Below are positions 23,471-34,650 of a stretch of DNA of 64,000 bases, one piece after another. Under the pieces are notes generated by a model. That model was not told the DNA's origin and searched no databases. It saw nothing but the letters and a program-made list of their open reading frames with translations. Numbering within the stretch: the first letter of the stretch is position 1; every line of letters begins with the position of its first letter. The DNA comes from Lonicera japonica (lineage: Eukaryota; Streptophyta; Magnoliopsida; Dipsacales; Caprifoliaceae): contig CM038467.1 in the NCBI GenBank assembly GCA_021464415.1, positions 25,390,011-25,454,010 of the forward strand. Direction: 5' to 3'. The position numbers and the translations under genes are program-made.

Positions 23471-24900
23471 TTTTATTTCTTTTCTTAGTATTGAGTAGTA
23501 TTTTGGTAATTCAATTGACACCTCATCGAAAACCTTTTTCATGCTTTATTAATAGTATATATATATATATATTATAATTTAAGAAAAAAAAATGTAATTA
23601 GCAAATATTTGAATGCGTAAAGAAAATTACATTGATAATATAAATATTTTTAATTTTTAATTTTTTTATTGAACTATGTTTGAAGAAAAAGAAAAATACT
23701 ATTTAAATTTCAAATTAGAGAGAGAGAGAGAGAGAAGGAAAAGGATGTGTCTTTAAGGAAGATGGTGTATTGAACATGACATAACATAGGAGTGATGTTG
23801 CACGGAAATAAACGGGAGAAGAGAAAGTTGAAAAATAAAGGAAAAAGAAATGATTGAAATGGGAAAAAGTAAATTAAAAAGGTAATAAGGTGAAAAAGAA
23901 AAATGGAGAGAGTTAGAAAGAAACTTGCAGAGAAAAAGTCTATGGAGGTGTGAGATAAAGAAAAAGCAAAGCAAATGTCAGGATATGAAAGAAACTGTCT
24001 CCATATTTGCAGAATAATTCCCAGTCGATCAATACAGTCCAAATTGAATGGCTTTTACTTCTCGAGGAGATGTGATGTTTCATTATTGATGAGGCATGCT
24101 TTTGGGATGGTGACAAAACACACATTGCCACTACACATAAGAGTCGGGCAGTGTAACATTGTGCACTTGGTGAGTCCGACTTTATGTTTTGCCCAACACT
24201 TCATGTATTATGTGGTGTATTTTTTACTTTTGCTCGCTGTAACTCCCTTTATATTAATAAGTTAAATATACAATTTTAACTTACATTTTTATTTAATATA
24301 GCGGAGATGGTCTAATAGTTGATTTAAACATATTGTGATATATATATATATACAAATAATAAAATATGATAATAAAAGTAGCTTAAATGATTAATGTATA
24401 TAGCACGTATGGACCTATGGTTGTTGAGATGGATCGATTTTTTTTATTTTATTTTTTTGTATTATGCTTTTTGAAAATTTTAGATAAACGATATAAAGAT
24501 CTGAAGATTGATTTCGAATGGTCAAGATCCAAAGATTTTGAATGATGTTGGTTTGTTTCTTTTCTTTTCTTTTCTTTTTTTTTCAAATATTTGTTAGAAC
24601 GTGTCTGTGTCAACTTTTACGCATGAGCTCTCCTTGCGACCACCAGAACACTATGCGTGGTTGATGTTGGTTTAGGATCAACAGTGTAGGTCACGAGTTT
24701 TTCTAACCGGAGAATGTTCAGATGGACCAACAGTGTAGGACCTCCTTTTGAGTAGCATTGGAACTCATTCCCAATGAACCTACACATTATTTATTAGGCC
24801 TTCTATTCTCTTAGCATCATATGATTTTCTAGTTGTATTGGGACTCTTTTTTTTTGGACAACTAGTTTTGTTTAGATTGGCGAAATAATATCGACATATA
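23471..24900. other. AT-rich spacer
   Basis: No gene is seen. The stretch has a GA-rich segment (about 23718-23950) and a CTTTT microsatellite (about 24557). Open frames on the minus strand here are artefacts of the purine bias. Confidence 0.5.
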
Positions 24901-25125
24901 GTATTTGACGTGTTGGATTAGAGAGCCAGACATGATTATTTAATCTCTTCTAGTCGGGATAAAATAATCCCACCTCTTAGTTGGGATTTGTTAATCCTTC
25001 TTTCTGTGGGATAAGAAGGGTAAGTAGGATAAATAATTCGTCTGGATATCCAATCCCAACGAACACCAAATATGGTATAAGATAAAATTATCTTATCGTG
25101 CCCTTTTATCTTGCATGTCAAATAC
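24901..25125. repeat. MITE with GTATTTGAC ends
   Basis: GTATTTGACGTG at the left is inverted as GTATTTGACATG at the right. The interior has further inverted segments (GGGATAAAATAATCCC). The target duplication is unclear. Confidence 0.6.
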
Positions 25126-25848
25126 AACCATATTATATAAGTTGTACTTTTATAAGATATAATAAAAGTAAAAATATGTGATAAAAATTGAAAGTAAGAA
25201 AAATATTTTCTTTTTCAATTTAAAAATATATTTTGAGAATTTTTTTTGCTAAGTGATATTTATTGTTAAAGTAATTTTTTTTATTAAAATACAATATTAC
25301 TTTAAAAAATTGCATTATATACTTTCAAAAATATAAATTACTATAAAATCCTACACCAAACCATTTCTAAAATCCATCAATTGACTATCAGATTTTTCTC
25401 CACCTTCCTCTCCCAATCATTTCTAGTATTATATATTTTTTTATAATAATAAAAGTGTACTAACCAACTTATACACATTTTGAAATTTTTTTCTTAATTT
25501 AATTAAAAACATACCATCTAACTCAAAAAAAATCACAAAATATTTTACTTTCTTGCCATCTATTTTTTATTTTCTGCAAAGATTCTTTCAAAACTCAAAA
25601 AAAAAAAAAAAAAAAAGAAGAAAAAGAAAAGAAAAACAGTATCCATAAACACATCATACCTGCCGAAAGATTTCAAATTAATTTCAAGCATTGAAGAGGG
25701 GAGTAAATTTCCAAGAAAAAGAAAAGAGAGGAGATTAATGATGTGATGTGTCAATGCGTGAAAGCTCATTGCTCTTAGTTTATTGAGGGTAAAAATTAAG
25801 CGGGTAGGATAAAGAATGAGTAAATTTATTATATAATTAATTTTTATT
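25126..25848. other. AT-rich spacer
   Basis: No gene is seen. An A-rich tract lies at about 25596-25640. Confidence 0.5.
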
Positions 25849-26084
25849 CATACGAGTGTGCAACACTCGTATAAGCCATACGGATTCAGGATACTCGTAT
25901 AAAATAATGAAAGAGTTTAAATTTTTTTATTTTTTTATCAAGATGGGTCATACGAGTGTGGCTCACTCGATCGTATGAACCACTATGGCTTATACGAGTG
26001 TGGCCTACTCGTATGGCCAATTTTGTTAAATTTTTTTTTGTACTTGCACATAATTCATTCATACGAGTGACGCATCTTCGTATA
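25849..26084. repeat. Cluster of four short hairpins
   Basis: Four inverted repeats built on TACGAGTG lie at 25849-25873 (CATACGAGTGTG...ACACTCGTATA), 25948-25978, 25990-26015 and 26059-26084. Between the first two is a single half-site, ATACTCGTATAA. The stretch may be the inside of a MITE, but no outer ends were identified. Confidence 0.7.
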
Positions 26085-28528
26085 AATATGTTTCCTAGCC
26101 TACCTGCTGAGTTTAGCTTTGAAAATTAACTAATGGAATGATAAATTTAGCCTAATTTTTAACTGCTACGTTGTAGATGTTCTTAGAACAAAAGTTAATA
26201 GGTGTTAGTAAAAGCACATTTAGTTTTTTATTTTGACATTTATTTTTTAGGTACTTAAATATAATTTTTAATTTTGAAAGACCACCCTAATCATTTTAAC
26301 ACCCTAATTAATTATCCTGAGAAAAAGACTCCTACTTTTATACTTTCTCATCTTCTTCTCTCTTCCTAATTAACTGTAAATACCAATATTACAGCTGTGC
26401 TCTCGGCAAATTAAGAACTGCCATTTGGCATTGATGGCATCACAGGTAAATATAATTTGGAATGGATACACAATGTTATGTTTTGAAATAAGAATTATTT
26501 GATTTATAGGTAGATTGCCTTAAATTGTGTGTTATGTATATGTGATATATAGATATACACACGTAAGGCTATTCATGAAGTTTTTGTTGATCTTGAGTTT
26601 TTGTTTCTTGGGTGCATATTAATAGAGAACACCAATGATGTTGATGGGAGATGAGTAAGGACATACTTGTTATGAAAATAACAACAATTATGGACATAAT
26701 ACCGGGCTTAACAATTTTCAATAGATATAATAGAGCTTTTTTACTAGGGTGCTCAAACTAAGGGGGTACTTTTACAACTAAAAATTAAATTTAGATGTTA
26801 TGAGTGTTGAAACCGAAAATTAAAGGTACATTTACTAGTACCCAAATTTAATTTATCTTATAATATATGCTCGTCAAGTGGTTAACATACATAGTGGATA
26901 GGGGTGTGCAAGAAAGTGAAAAAATCGAGTGTTTCGGTTCATGATTTTTATTAACCAAAAAACTATAAAAAAATTGAATTGAACTTGTATTTATATATTT
27001 AATAAAGGAAAATTCTAATTACACTACGTAAATTCTTTAAAACTATCGTATATTTAAAATTACCATAAACGTATACAAAAATTCTTAAAATAGGACTAAT
27101 ACACCACACGTTATATATTAAAACTTACAGCATAAAGTATATAAAAATTCTTAAAACACCACTAGAGACAATTAAAATTTTCTCTCTACAATTTATTTTC
27201 TTACTCCCTAGCTCTTGACAATTTTTTTTCTCTTCTTAAACCCATCCAAACTTTTTCTCGCCTCAAATAAAACCATAATTGGATCTAAGAAGGGTAAGAT
27301 AAAATTTATAGATTAGCCAAAATTAAGGCTTGATCCATGAATTTCAAGATCAAAGAATGAGGGATAAAAGAAAATAGGAGATGGAAGAATAAAATGGGGA
27401 AAAAACTCTTTTGTTAAAAAAAAAAACCCTCTCTTTCCCTTAACCTTCCATTTCTACCTCATACGCACAACATAGATATTAATATAAATTCCAAGCTCAA
27501 TTTTCAAATTCAGCAACGTCCTGCTGACCATAATTTAATTTTATATACTCCGTTTGACATACAAAAAGTTGTCGTGTTTTGTATAAAAATTTAGCACAAC
27601 ATTGCTGAGTATGTATCATTTATTCGGTGATATTCTACCTATCTAACATGTTTTACCAATAATTGGCATAAGATTGCCGAATTTGTAGTCCAATGTTTGG
27701 CAGACATGGACTTAGTATAAAACATGATAAATTTTGAGCGAAACATGATCAACTTCAATTGAAATTTGAGTTTTAGTATCGGTTTTATAATTATCAATTA
27801 ATGAATTTAACACAAAATATGAGTTGTACGTTACATAATATAACACTTAATAGAATATAAACCTAAGGAAAAAATTGGGAACACATGGTCGAGAATTGAG
27901 GTACAATTCGGCAATATTGCACCGAATATAATTGAATGTCTTGACAATTGGTTGTCTTATATGTCATATTTTATAGACAACATGTTGATGAAAATGTCTT
28001 ATTTTTTTCAACTTTTTGTGGCCGACAATGATATGCATATACATCACAATATTTTTTTTATTTTTATCAAAAATTAAATATTATATTTTTTACTTGAAAC
28101 CCAACACAACTTTCTTAATTTTACCACAAAAAAAGTGATATGCATAGTTCTTTTTTGTACTTTTTTAATATGTGGCGGTTTTAAAAAATTTTGCTAGTGT
28201 AAAAAAAAATTTCCTTAGATAAATTTTATGTATGTGATTGATTTATATTATAAAGGAATGAAACATTGAATCACTAATTTATCAAATACATGGTTCACAT
28301 TTTATTTTATTTTTGATTAATTCATACATATTAAAAGAAATTACATGAAGTCAGACATAGAATGTTTGTCGTTCTAGATATATTATGAACTATATAATTC
28401 GCTGACCAAATAGATGAATGAGTAAGCTTTACTTCGCGTCACCCTCCTAAGTGTCTCCCAATCGAGAGAGCAGCTTTAGCTTCCTTCTGCGCATCAACCG
28501 CACGAACCATCATGAATCATATCATATG
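26085..28528. other. AT-rich gene-free spacer
   Basis: I see no coding region, RNA gene or well-defined repeat. The last five bases (ATATG, 28524-28528) are the target duplication of the Copia element that follows. Confidence 0.5.
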
Positions 28529-29194
28529 TGTAGGTCGGAAAATACCCTAGAGGGGGGGGGGGGTGAATATGGTTTTAAAAACTTAATGCAGAATTAAAAC
28601 GTTTTAAAAATATTTAAGTAAAGCAACTTAGTTAAATAAGTTTATCAAGAAAAACAATCAATTAAATAATCAATCCCAAGAATAAGCAATAATATAAGCA
28701 ACTTCAATCAATTAATATAACAAATAAATAAAGAGATTGAGTAAGAAAGATGCAAGAATATGTTTGAGCTATAGGATTTGATCAATAAAGTATCTTCATA
28801 TAAAATCTAAGCACTCACTCCATTTAATGATAATTCGAGTCTTCGTGATGCTTGATTTTCTTGTGCGTCTCTTCACTTGTTTGATGTTCTTGATCCTTTC
28901 TTGATTTTGATAACTTGTAGAACATGTGAAGATCATTCTTGTGCATATCTTCACTTGCTTGATGATCTAGATCTTTTCTTGGCTTTGTTTAGCACATGTA
29001 TATCACTTGAGTTCATTTCTTGTGAGTAGAGGCGTTTGTAAAGCTTGTGTGAGATTTGCTTCGGTTTGAAGTTACACTTGGTCGGAAGATATGTCGGTTA
29101 AAATGGCTATTATCATTGGAACAACCGAGTTAAATAACACTTTATTAACTTATTGTAATTATCAAAATAAGATTAATTGACTTTAAGGTCAACA
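28529..29194 (-). repeat. 3' LTR of Sirevirus-like element
   Basis: The LTR is 666 bp with TG...CA ends and pairs with 45230-45892. It contains a run of about 12-13 G near 28552, where the partner LTR has 7. Confidence 0.92.
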
Positions 29195-30552
29195 ATCTCC
29201 CCCTTTTTGATGATGACAATAGAGTTAATGTGTGTTTATAAAAAGATAATAATTTTAAGCATATGAATAATATGATCCCCCTAAATAGGTGCATAGATAA
29301 AAATGTAAATGAATAATATGCTCCCAAATTACACATGATTGATTTATTGTTATTATCAAAATAAGATTAAGACCTTAGGTCAACAATCTCCCCCTTTTTG
29401 ATGATGACAATAAATTAATGTGTGTTAACAATAACAAGCATAAATAGCATATAAATATAAATGAAAGAAATAGTTTAATAGTTAAAACTTAAATATAGTC
29501 ATAGTTCTTAGAGTGTGTACCATTATCACTCTTTAAACTTGGCTTAAAAAATCACACACATCACACACATTATTTCTCCCCTTTGATATCATCAAAAAGG
29601 AGTGACTCTTGAGGTTGTGGTTATGATTGTGGTGAATTGGACTCACGTATACGTCAGCTAATGGATCGTTTTGAGCTGCTGAAAAAAAAATTAGCTTAAG
29701 CCAACAAGCTGTTTTTGAGGATAGCATGCTGTTTCACTGCTCTAGAATAATAAAAAATCTGCTGGAATGTCAAAGTCCTTTGTAGGAGAATTGCTATAAC
29801 TCTTTGTAGAAAACTCCGATTGATGCACTGTAAATTGAGTTAGAATGTAGACACATAGAGCTTTCCAGAAATATATGGTAGAGAACCTAATTCTCAGCCG
29901 ATTGGTACAGTTTTAGCTGTAAAGTTGCATTATGTCCATATCAAGTCCTTTGTGGGAGAATTGCTATAACTCTTTGTAGAAAACTCTGATTGATGCACCG
30001 TAAATTGGGTTAGAAAGTAGACATATAGAGATTTCCAGAAATATATGGTAGAGTACCTAGTTCTCATCCAATTGGTACAATTTTAGCTGTGAAGTTGTAC
30101 CATGTCCAATTTTCTGCATATTATTTTGCCATTTTTTTTAATGGCTCAATAAAATGTCAAAACACGAAATATAACATGCAAAAGAAAACAAGTATGGATA
30201 TTAAATACATAAATCATTTAAAAGTCTTACCACAATATTTAAAGTCGGTATAAAAAATCTTACTACAGCATTCAAAGTTATAAAAAATCTTACCGCAGAA
30301 AAAAAATCTTACCTTTTACCGCAGCATCAACATTATGCACATTTTCTCCCCCTATGTCAATATCAAAGAGGGATCTAGACCGTGCTAGGGCGGTGGATTT
30401 TAGATGCACGCAGGGGGCGCTGTATTTTTGACCTTTTAGGATGTCAGCTTTTCATTTTCGGGATTCTTTTAATTGCTCTGCCTCTTGTCCCCTCTTTCTT
30501 GTTGTCTTCCTCGAGATCCATTTTCTTCTTATAACTTTTATAGGAGGTACCC
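29195..30552 (-). other. Polypurine tract, LTR remnant and tandem repeats
   Basis: On the minus strand AAAAAGGGGGAGATTG abuts the LTR (29195-29211), a typical Copia polypurine tract. About 29327-29410 repeats an LTR end plus a second purine tract, and that LTR end matches the solo LTR at 32349-34146 better than the flanking LTR. At about 29766-30112 a unit of about 172 bp is repeated twice (AGTCCTTTGT(A/G)GGAGAATTG...). No pol coding sequence is recognised. Confidence 0.7.
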
Positions 30553-30720
30553 ATGAGTAAGGGAAAGCAAATCACAAGTATGCCGAATACCTTCCGTTGT
30601 ACCGGTTCGTCTTGTGCTGCTTGCACTTATAAACGTAAGAAATGTCAGCCATAGTGTGAATATGCACACATTTTTATGGATGTGATTAGTCGTCAAGATT
30701 ATCGTACAATTTTTCTTTGA
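30553..30720 (+). pseudogene. LOB-domain (LBD) gene fragment
   Basis: From an ATG, a 33-codon frame ends in TAG (30652-30654) and continues in frame to TGA at 30718-30720. It contains CAACTYKRKKC followed, three codons on, by Cys. This is the C-x2-C-x6-C-x3-C zinc-finger-like block that defines LOB-domain transcription factors, but the stop falls inside the last spacer (QP-stop-C). Residues after it (CEYAHIF) fit the usual continuation. The glycine-rich block and coiled coil are absent. It lies antisense to the Copia element, in the place where pol should be, so it is probably a captured or inserted host gene scrap. Confidence 0.65.
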
Positions 30721-30794
30721 ATGATAAGTAATAATTTTTAGACTGCAAAATTATTGTTAGTTTATAATAACATGCAAAATGAAGACTTATGTTG

Positions 30795-32348
30795 TTTATC
30801 AAGTTGACAAGCATCACAAATTTTATTTTTAACAAATTTAGTTTTGGGCAATCATTTAACTAATTCATTTTTAGATAACATGTGAATTAAATCCATATTA
30901 GCATAACTTCATCTTCTATACCATAACCAAGAAGCATCATTTAACACGGATAAACATTTAACATCTTGTTGAGACAAATCATCAAATTCAAGAATATATA
31001 CGTTATTAGATCTATAAGCAATAAACAAGATAGAATTATCATTAATATTTTTAACAATGCAACATTCGGATTTAAAAATAACTTCATAACCTTTATCATA
31101 CAATTGATTAATACTAAGCAAATTATGTTTTAAACCGTCAACAAGTAAAACATTATCAATATAAGAAGATTTCTTACCAACTTTACTTATACCAATACTT
31201 TTGGCTTTGGCGTTGTCTCCAAATGTGACGTTGCCTCCTTGTTTAGGAGTGAGACTTAAGAAATTTTTCTCCCGTCATGTGTTTCGAGCATCCACTATCA
31301 AATAACCATTTTATTTTGCTAGCGTTTGCTTTCATGTAAACCTACACCAAAATCTTAAGCAACTTCTCTTTTGGTACCCAAAATAAGTTGGATCCTTTGG
31401 GGTTAGCGTACATAGTGGTTCCTTTAGGAATCCAAGCAAGTTTGTTTTTAGCAAAATCTTTTTCTTTGTAATGACAAGAATGTGCATTATGAGTGTTTCT
31501 TCCACAAAATGAACAAAGATTAGTAGGATTATGCGGTGTGTATATTTTGAAGAAATTTTTGTAATCCTTTTGGTTATGGATTTGATTATAACCCAAACCG
31601 GCTTTGTCGAATACACACCTTTGCATTCCTAATAGTTTGTCCAAGTTATCCTTTCCTTTGGTAAACTTGGCTAGACTATTAGTCAAATCATCCACTTGAT
31701 CTTTCAATTTGATATTTTCTATTTCAAGTGTGTTTGGAGTTTCTTTTTCCTTTCCTTTCTTTAAGGTCTTAATTTCATTTTTCAAAAGTACATTTTCTTT
31801 CTCAAAATTGTCACACTTGCTAGAAATCATCAAATTTTCCTTTTTGAGGCTTGCATACATTTTAGACAAAATTTTAAATTTCTTATGCAATTCCTCAAAC
31901 ATATCATATAATTCATCATAGTCATTCTCATCATGTATATCATTATTAATAGAGACATTATCATCACTAAATGAATCATAAGTAGAATATACCTCATTGT
32001 CTCTTGCCATAAGGCAAAGGTTAGTCGTTTCTTCGTCGCTAGAGTTGGCATCGGACTCGCTTTCTTCGGAATCACTCCAAGTGCCTTTAAGGGCGTGTCT
32101 TACTTGTTTGAAGGCTTTGTCTCTTTTATCTCTTCTTTCGTTTCTTCTAACCGGGCAATTTGTTTTGAAATGCCCTGGTTCATGGCAATGAAAACACTTC
32201 TTTTCTTCTTCGTTTTCAACTATTGGTTGAATAGATCGATCATTGTTTCTTCTTGATGAAGGATCAAAGTTGTTTCCTTTTCCTTGAAATTTCTTCTTCT
32301 TGGCTAGAAATTTTATGAATTTTCTAGAAAGAAGAGCCATATCCTCAT
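30795..32348 (-). pseudogene. Sirevirus-like gag 3' part, protease and GAG-pre-integrase remnant
   Basis: Reading leftward, the gag frame from the solo LTR boundary carries a zinc knuckle CFHCHEPGHFKTNC, an acidic region, a long coiled coil rich in E/K/L/N, then CSFCGRNTHNAHSC and WIPKG motifs typical of Sirevirus gag. A TAG at 31342-31344 interrupts it. Protease follows in the same frame with DSGCSKHMTG (31271-31299), and then a frameshift. The GAG-pre-integrase region is open to about 30912 (ending WLWYRR), where HRRLGH should follow but is mutated, and it fades at about 30795 (CDACQLDKQH still legible). The gene is inactive. Confidence 0.85.
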
Positions 32349-34146
32349 TGTTGGTCGGATTTCAACCCTAGAGGGGGGGGGGGGGTGAATAGGGTTTAAA
32401 AAGTTTAATGCGGAATTTTAAAAACTTTTCGAAAATAGTTTAAGTAAAACAAATTTGCTAAACAAATTATCAAGGAATGCAATCAAATAAGCAAACAAGC
32501 AAATAAACAATCTCAAGCAAACAATAATGTAGCAAGTAAATAATGAGATTGAGTTAGAAAGATTGAACCGATTTGAAGTCCAAGACGTTTTGTCCACACG
32601 GTTTTGGTTTACCAAACCATAATTCGCGCTCGGTTAGTTCCCCGAGAATTTCCACTAATTCCAATCTTCTTCCGGGTGAAGATAAAACCACTACAAGTGT
32701 TGTTGTCTCACTACACTCTTTACAAATATTGCTTGACCACAATATTCACACAAGACTCTCTCTTGCTAACCTTGTGAGATTTACCTCTCACAATATCTAG
32801 ACAAGAATTTACCTTCTTGTTTTTCCTATGAGATTTACCTCTCACAATTTGAATACAAATGATTGGTGATTCACACCAATTAACAACAACTCTCAAGTGT
32901 TTAAAGAATACAATTGAAGCTCACACTAGAGTTACTTGTTTGATCAAGTTTATAGCTCAATAAGAATGATTGATCAAAAATAATTTATTGAATATTTGAA
33001 TAATGAAGATAGATGAAGTAGAGAGTATAAGAGTGATTCAAGGTATTTAGAATGAGTCTTGGAAGTCATATTTATAGTCCCAAAAGTGATATAGCCGTTT
33101 GAAGGGTTTGGGTGAAGATTTAGACTAAAAAATGCAAAAGAAATAACTCCCAACGGCTATATTTAGGTCATCAGTCGACTGAGCAAGCTCATCAGTCGAC
33201 TGAGTGACCATCAGTCGACTGAGCAAAGACATCAGTCGACTGATGACCCTTGCTGGTCTGTTTTGAAAGATTGCTGCAGACAACAAATTTTTCCTGATTT
33301 ATTTTGATCATATCTCATGATCCAGCCGTTGGAACTTGATGAAATTTTGGATATAAGTACTATAATGTGTTATCTAACTTTTGTAAAAATTTCATAATGA
33401 TCGGAGTCCGGAAAGGCCTCCAACAAACCGTTAGATCAAAACTGCACAAAAACGGAGCGAGTCTAGAAAGGGAAAAAATAAACATTTTTGCAATTAAGTT
33501 CCAAAATCAATTTTGATGCTTGGGATAGGTTCCAAATAAGTTTATAAGACTCCTAAATATGTTTTTGTATCAAAATTCATTCATATGAATTTATAGTGAA
33601 TTTATTTCAAAACCGGTTTTTATAAGAATGATGTTTTGAAATGATTTTGATTCAAACTTGGTTATGATCAATCTAACAATGATGCAAGTTTATGTTTGAG
33701 CTATATTATCAATCAATTAAGAAACTTTACATAAATCCTAAGCAAACACTCAATTACCGAATAGGTGAGTCTTCGAATGCTTCGATTGTTTCTTCAAATT
33801 GATTCTTCACTTGAAGCTTTTCCCTTGAAGCTTTAGTATATGATCCTTGATCTTTTATGTTTCATGAAATGCATTGCTAGCTTGTGAGTGATGAGATTGA
33901 TCTTCTTGTCTTGTCCAACGCTTGTAGAAGAATGATCTTGATTCGGATAGATCGGTTTTAGTCGAATGCTTCGTTGACTTGATCGGATATTGATTGAATG
34001 ATCCTTGTCAAACTTCCCTTGAGCAATCATGCTATTCTTGGTTTTCCAAATAAGAAATCTATAATCTTATATCAAGAACATGTTAAATTACACATGATTG
34101 ATTTATTGTTATTATCAAAATAAGATTAAGACCTTCACGGTCAACA
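32349..34146 (-). mobile_element. Copia-type solo LTR inserted in gag
   Basis: A 1,798-bp TG...CA sequence is flanked by an exact 5-bp repeat, CTCAT (32344-32348 and 34147-34151). Removing it joins the two gag pieces in frame. Its ends resemble the LTR of the host element (CCCTAGAGG-poly-G-TGAATAGGGTTT at one end, GGTCAACA at the other), so it belongs to a related but longer family. On the minus strand it carries a palindrome array and a TATA box (ACTATAAATATG, about 33067-33078). Confidence 0.92.
33171..33243. promoter_or_regulatory. Phased palindrome array in Copia solo LTR
   Basis: Four perfect copies of the 12-bp palindrome TCAGTCGACTGA lie at 33171-33182, 33192-33203, 33211-33222 and 33232-33243, spaced 21, 19 and 21 bp. 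In the direction of LTR transcription they sit about 95 bp before a TATA box. Confidence 0.9.
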
Positions 34147-34650
34147 CTCATCTTCTATCATCAACTCCTCATCATCATCTAGTTGAGTTGCTTTGAGAGC
34201 TAGTGACCTTTTGGCTTTTGAATCACTTTCTTCTTCTCTTGCCAATTCCTTCTCATGAGTTTTAAGTGAACCCAAGAGTTCATCCATGCTTAGCGTCTTG
34301 AGATTCTTGGCTTCTTGAATAGCCGTTACTTTAGGTCTCCACTTCTTGGGAAGTGTTCTAAGAATTTTTCGAATCTTATCTTCATTTGAATATTCCTTTC
34401 CAAGAAGATCTAAAGCATTAGTAATAATAGAGAACCTACTATACATAGAGGCAAATGATGCATTAGGTTCCATTTTGAAAAGTTCATAATCATGAACAAG
34501 CATATTAATATTATCATCCTTAACTTGTGAGGTTCATTCATAGTTAACTTCTAATTTGTCCCAAATTTCTTTGGCGGTTTTATAACTAGAAATTTTGTTG
34601 TATTCATCTATAGTTAACGCGCAATGTAGGGCATTCAAAGCTTTAGCATT
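34147..34650 (-). pseudogene. Sirevirus-like gag, middle part
   Basis: This piece lies between the solo LTR and the Gypsy element. It has typical Copia gag sequence: ALHCALTIDEYNKI, TAKEIWDKLEV, then after one nonsense codon (TGA at about 34534) the UBN2-type stretch with YSRFSIITNALDLLGK and LRTLPKKWRPKVTAI. The single stop replaces what is probably a Gly codon. Confidence 0.85.

Noticed and set aside
23710..24131. Minus-strand frames rich in Phe, Leu and Ser
   Set aside because: They are translations of a purine-rich plus strand, with no domain and no splice logic.
31332..32191. Plus-strand and alternative-frame ORFs within the Sirevirus gag
   Set aside because: They are shadows of the minus-strand gag frame that carries the zinc knuckle and coiled coil.
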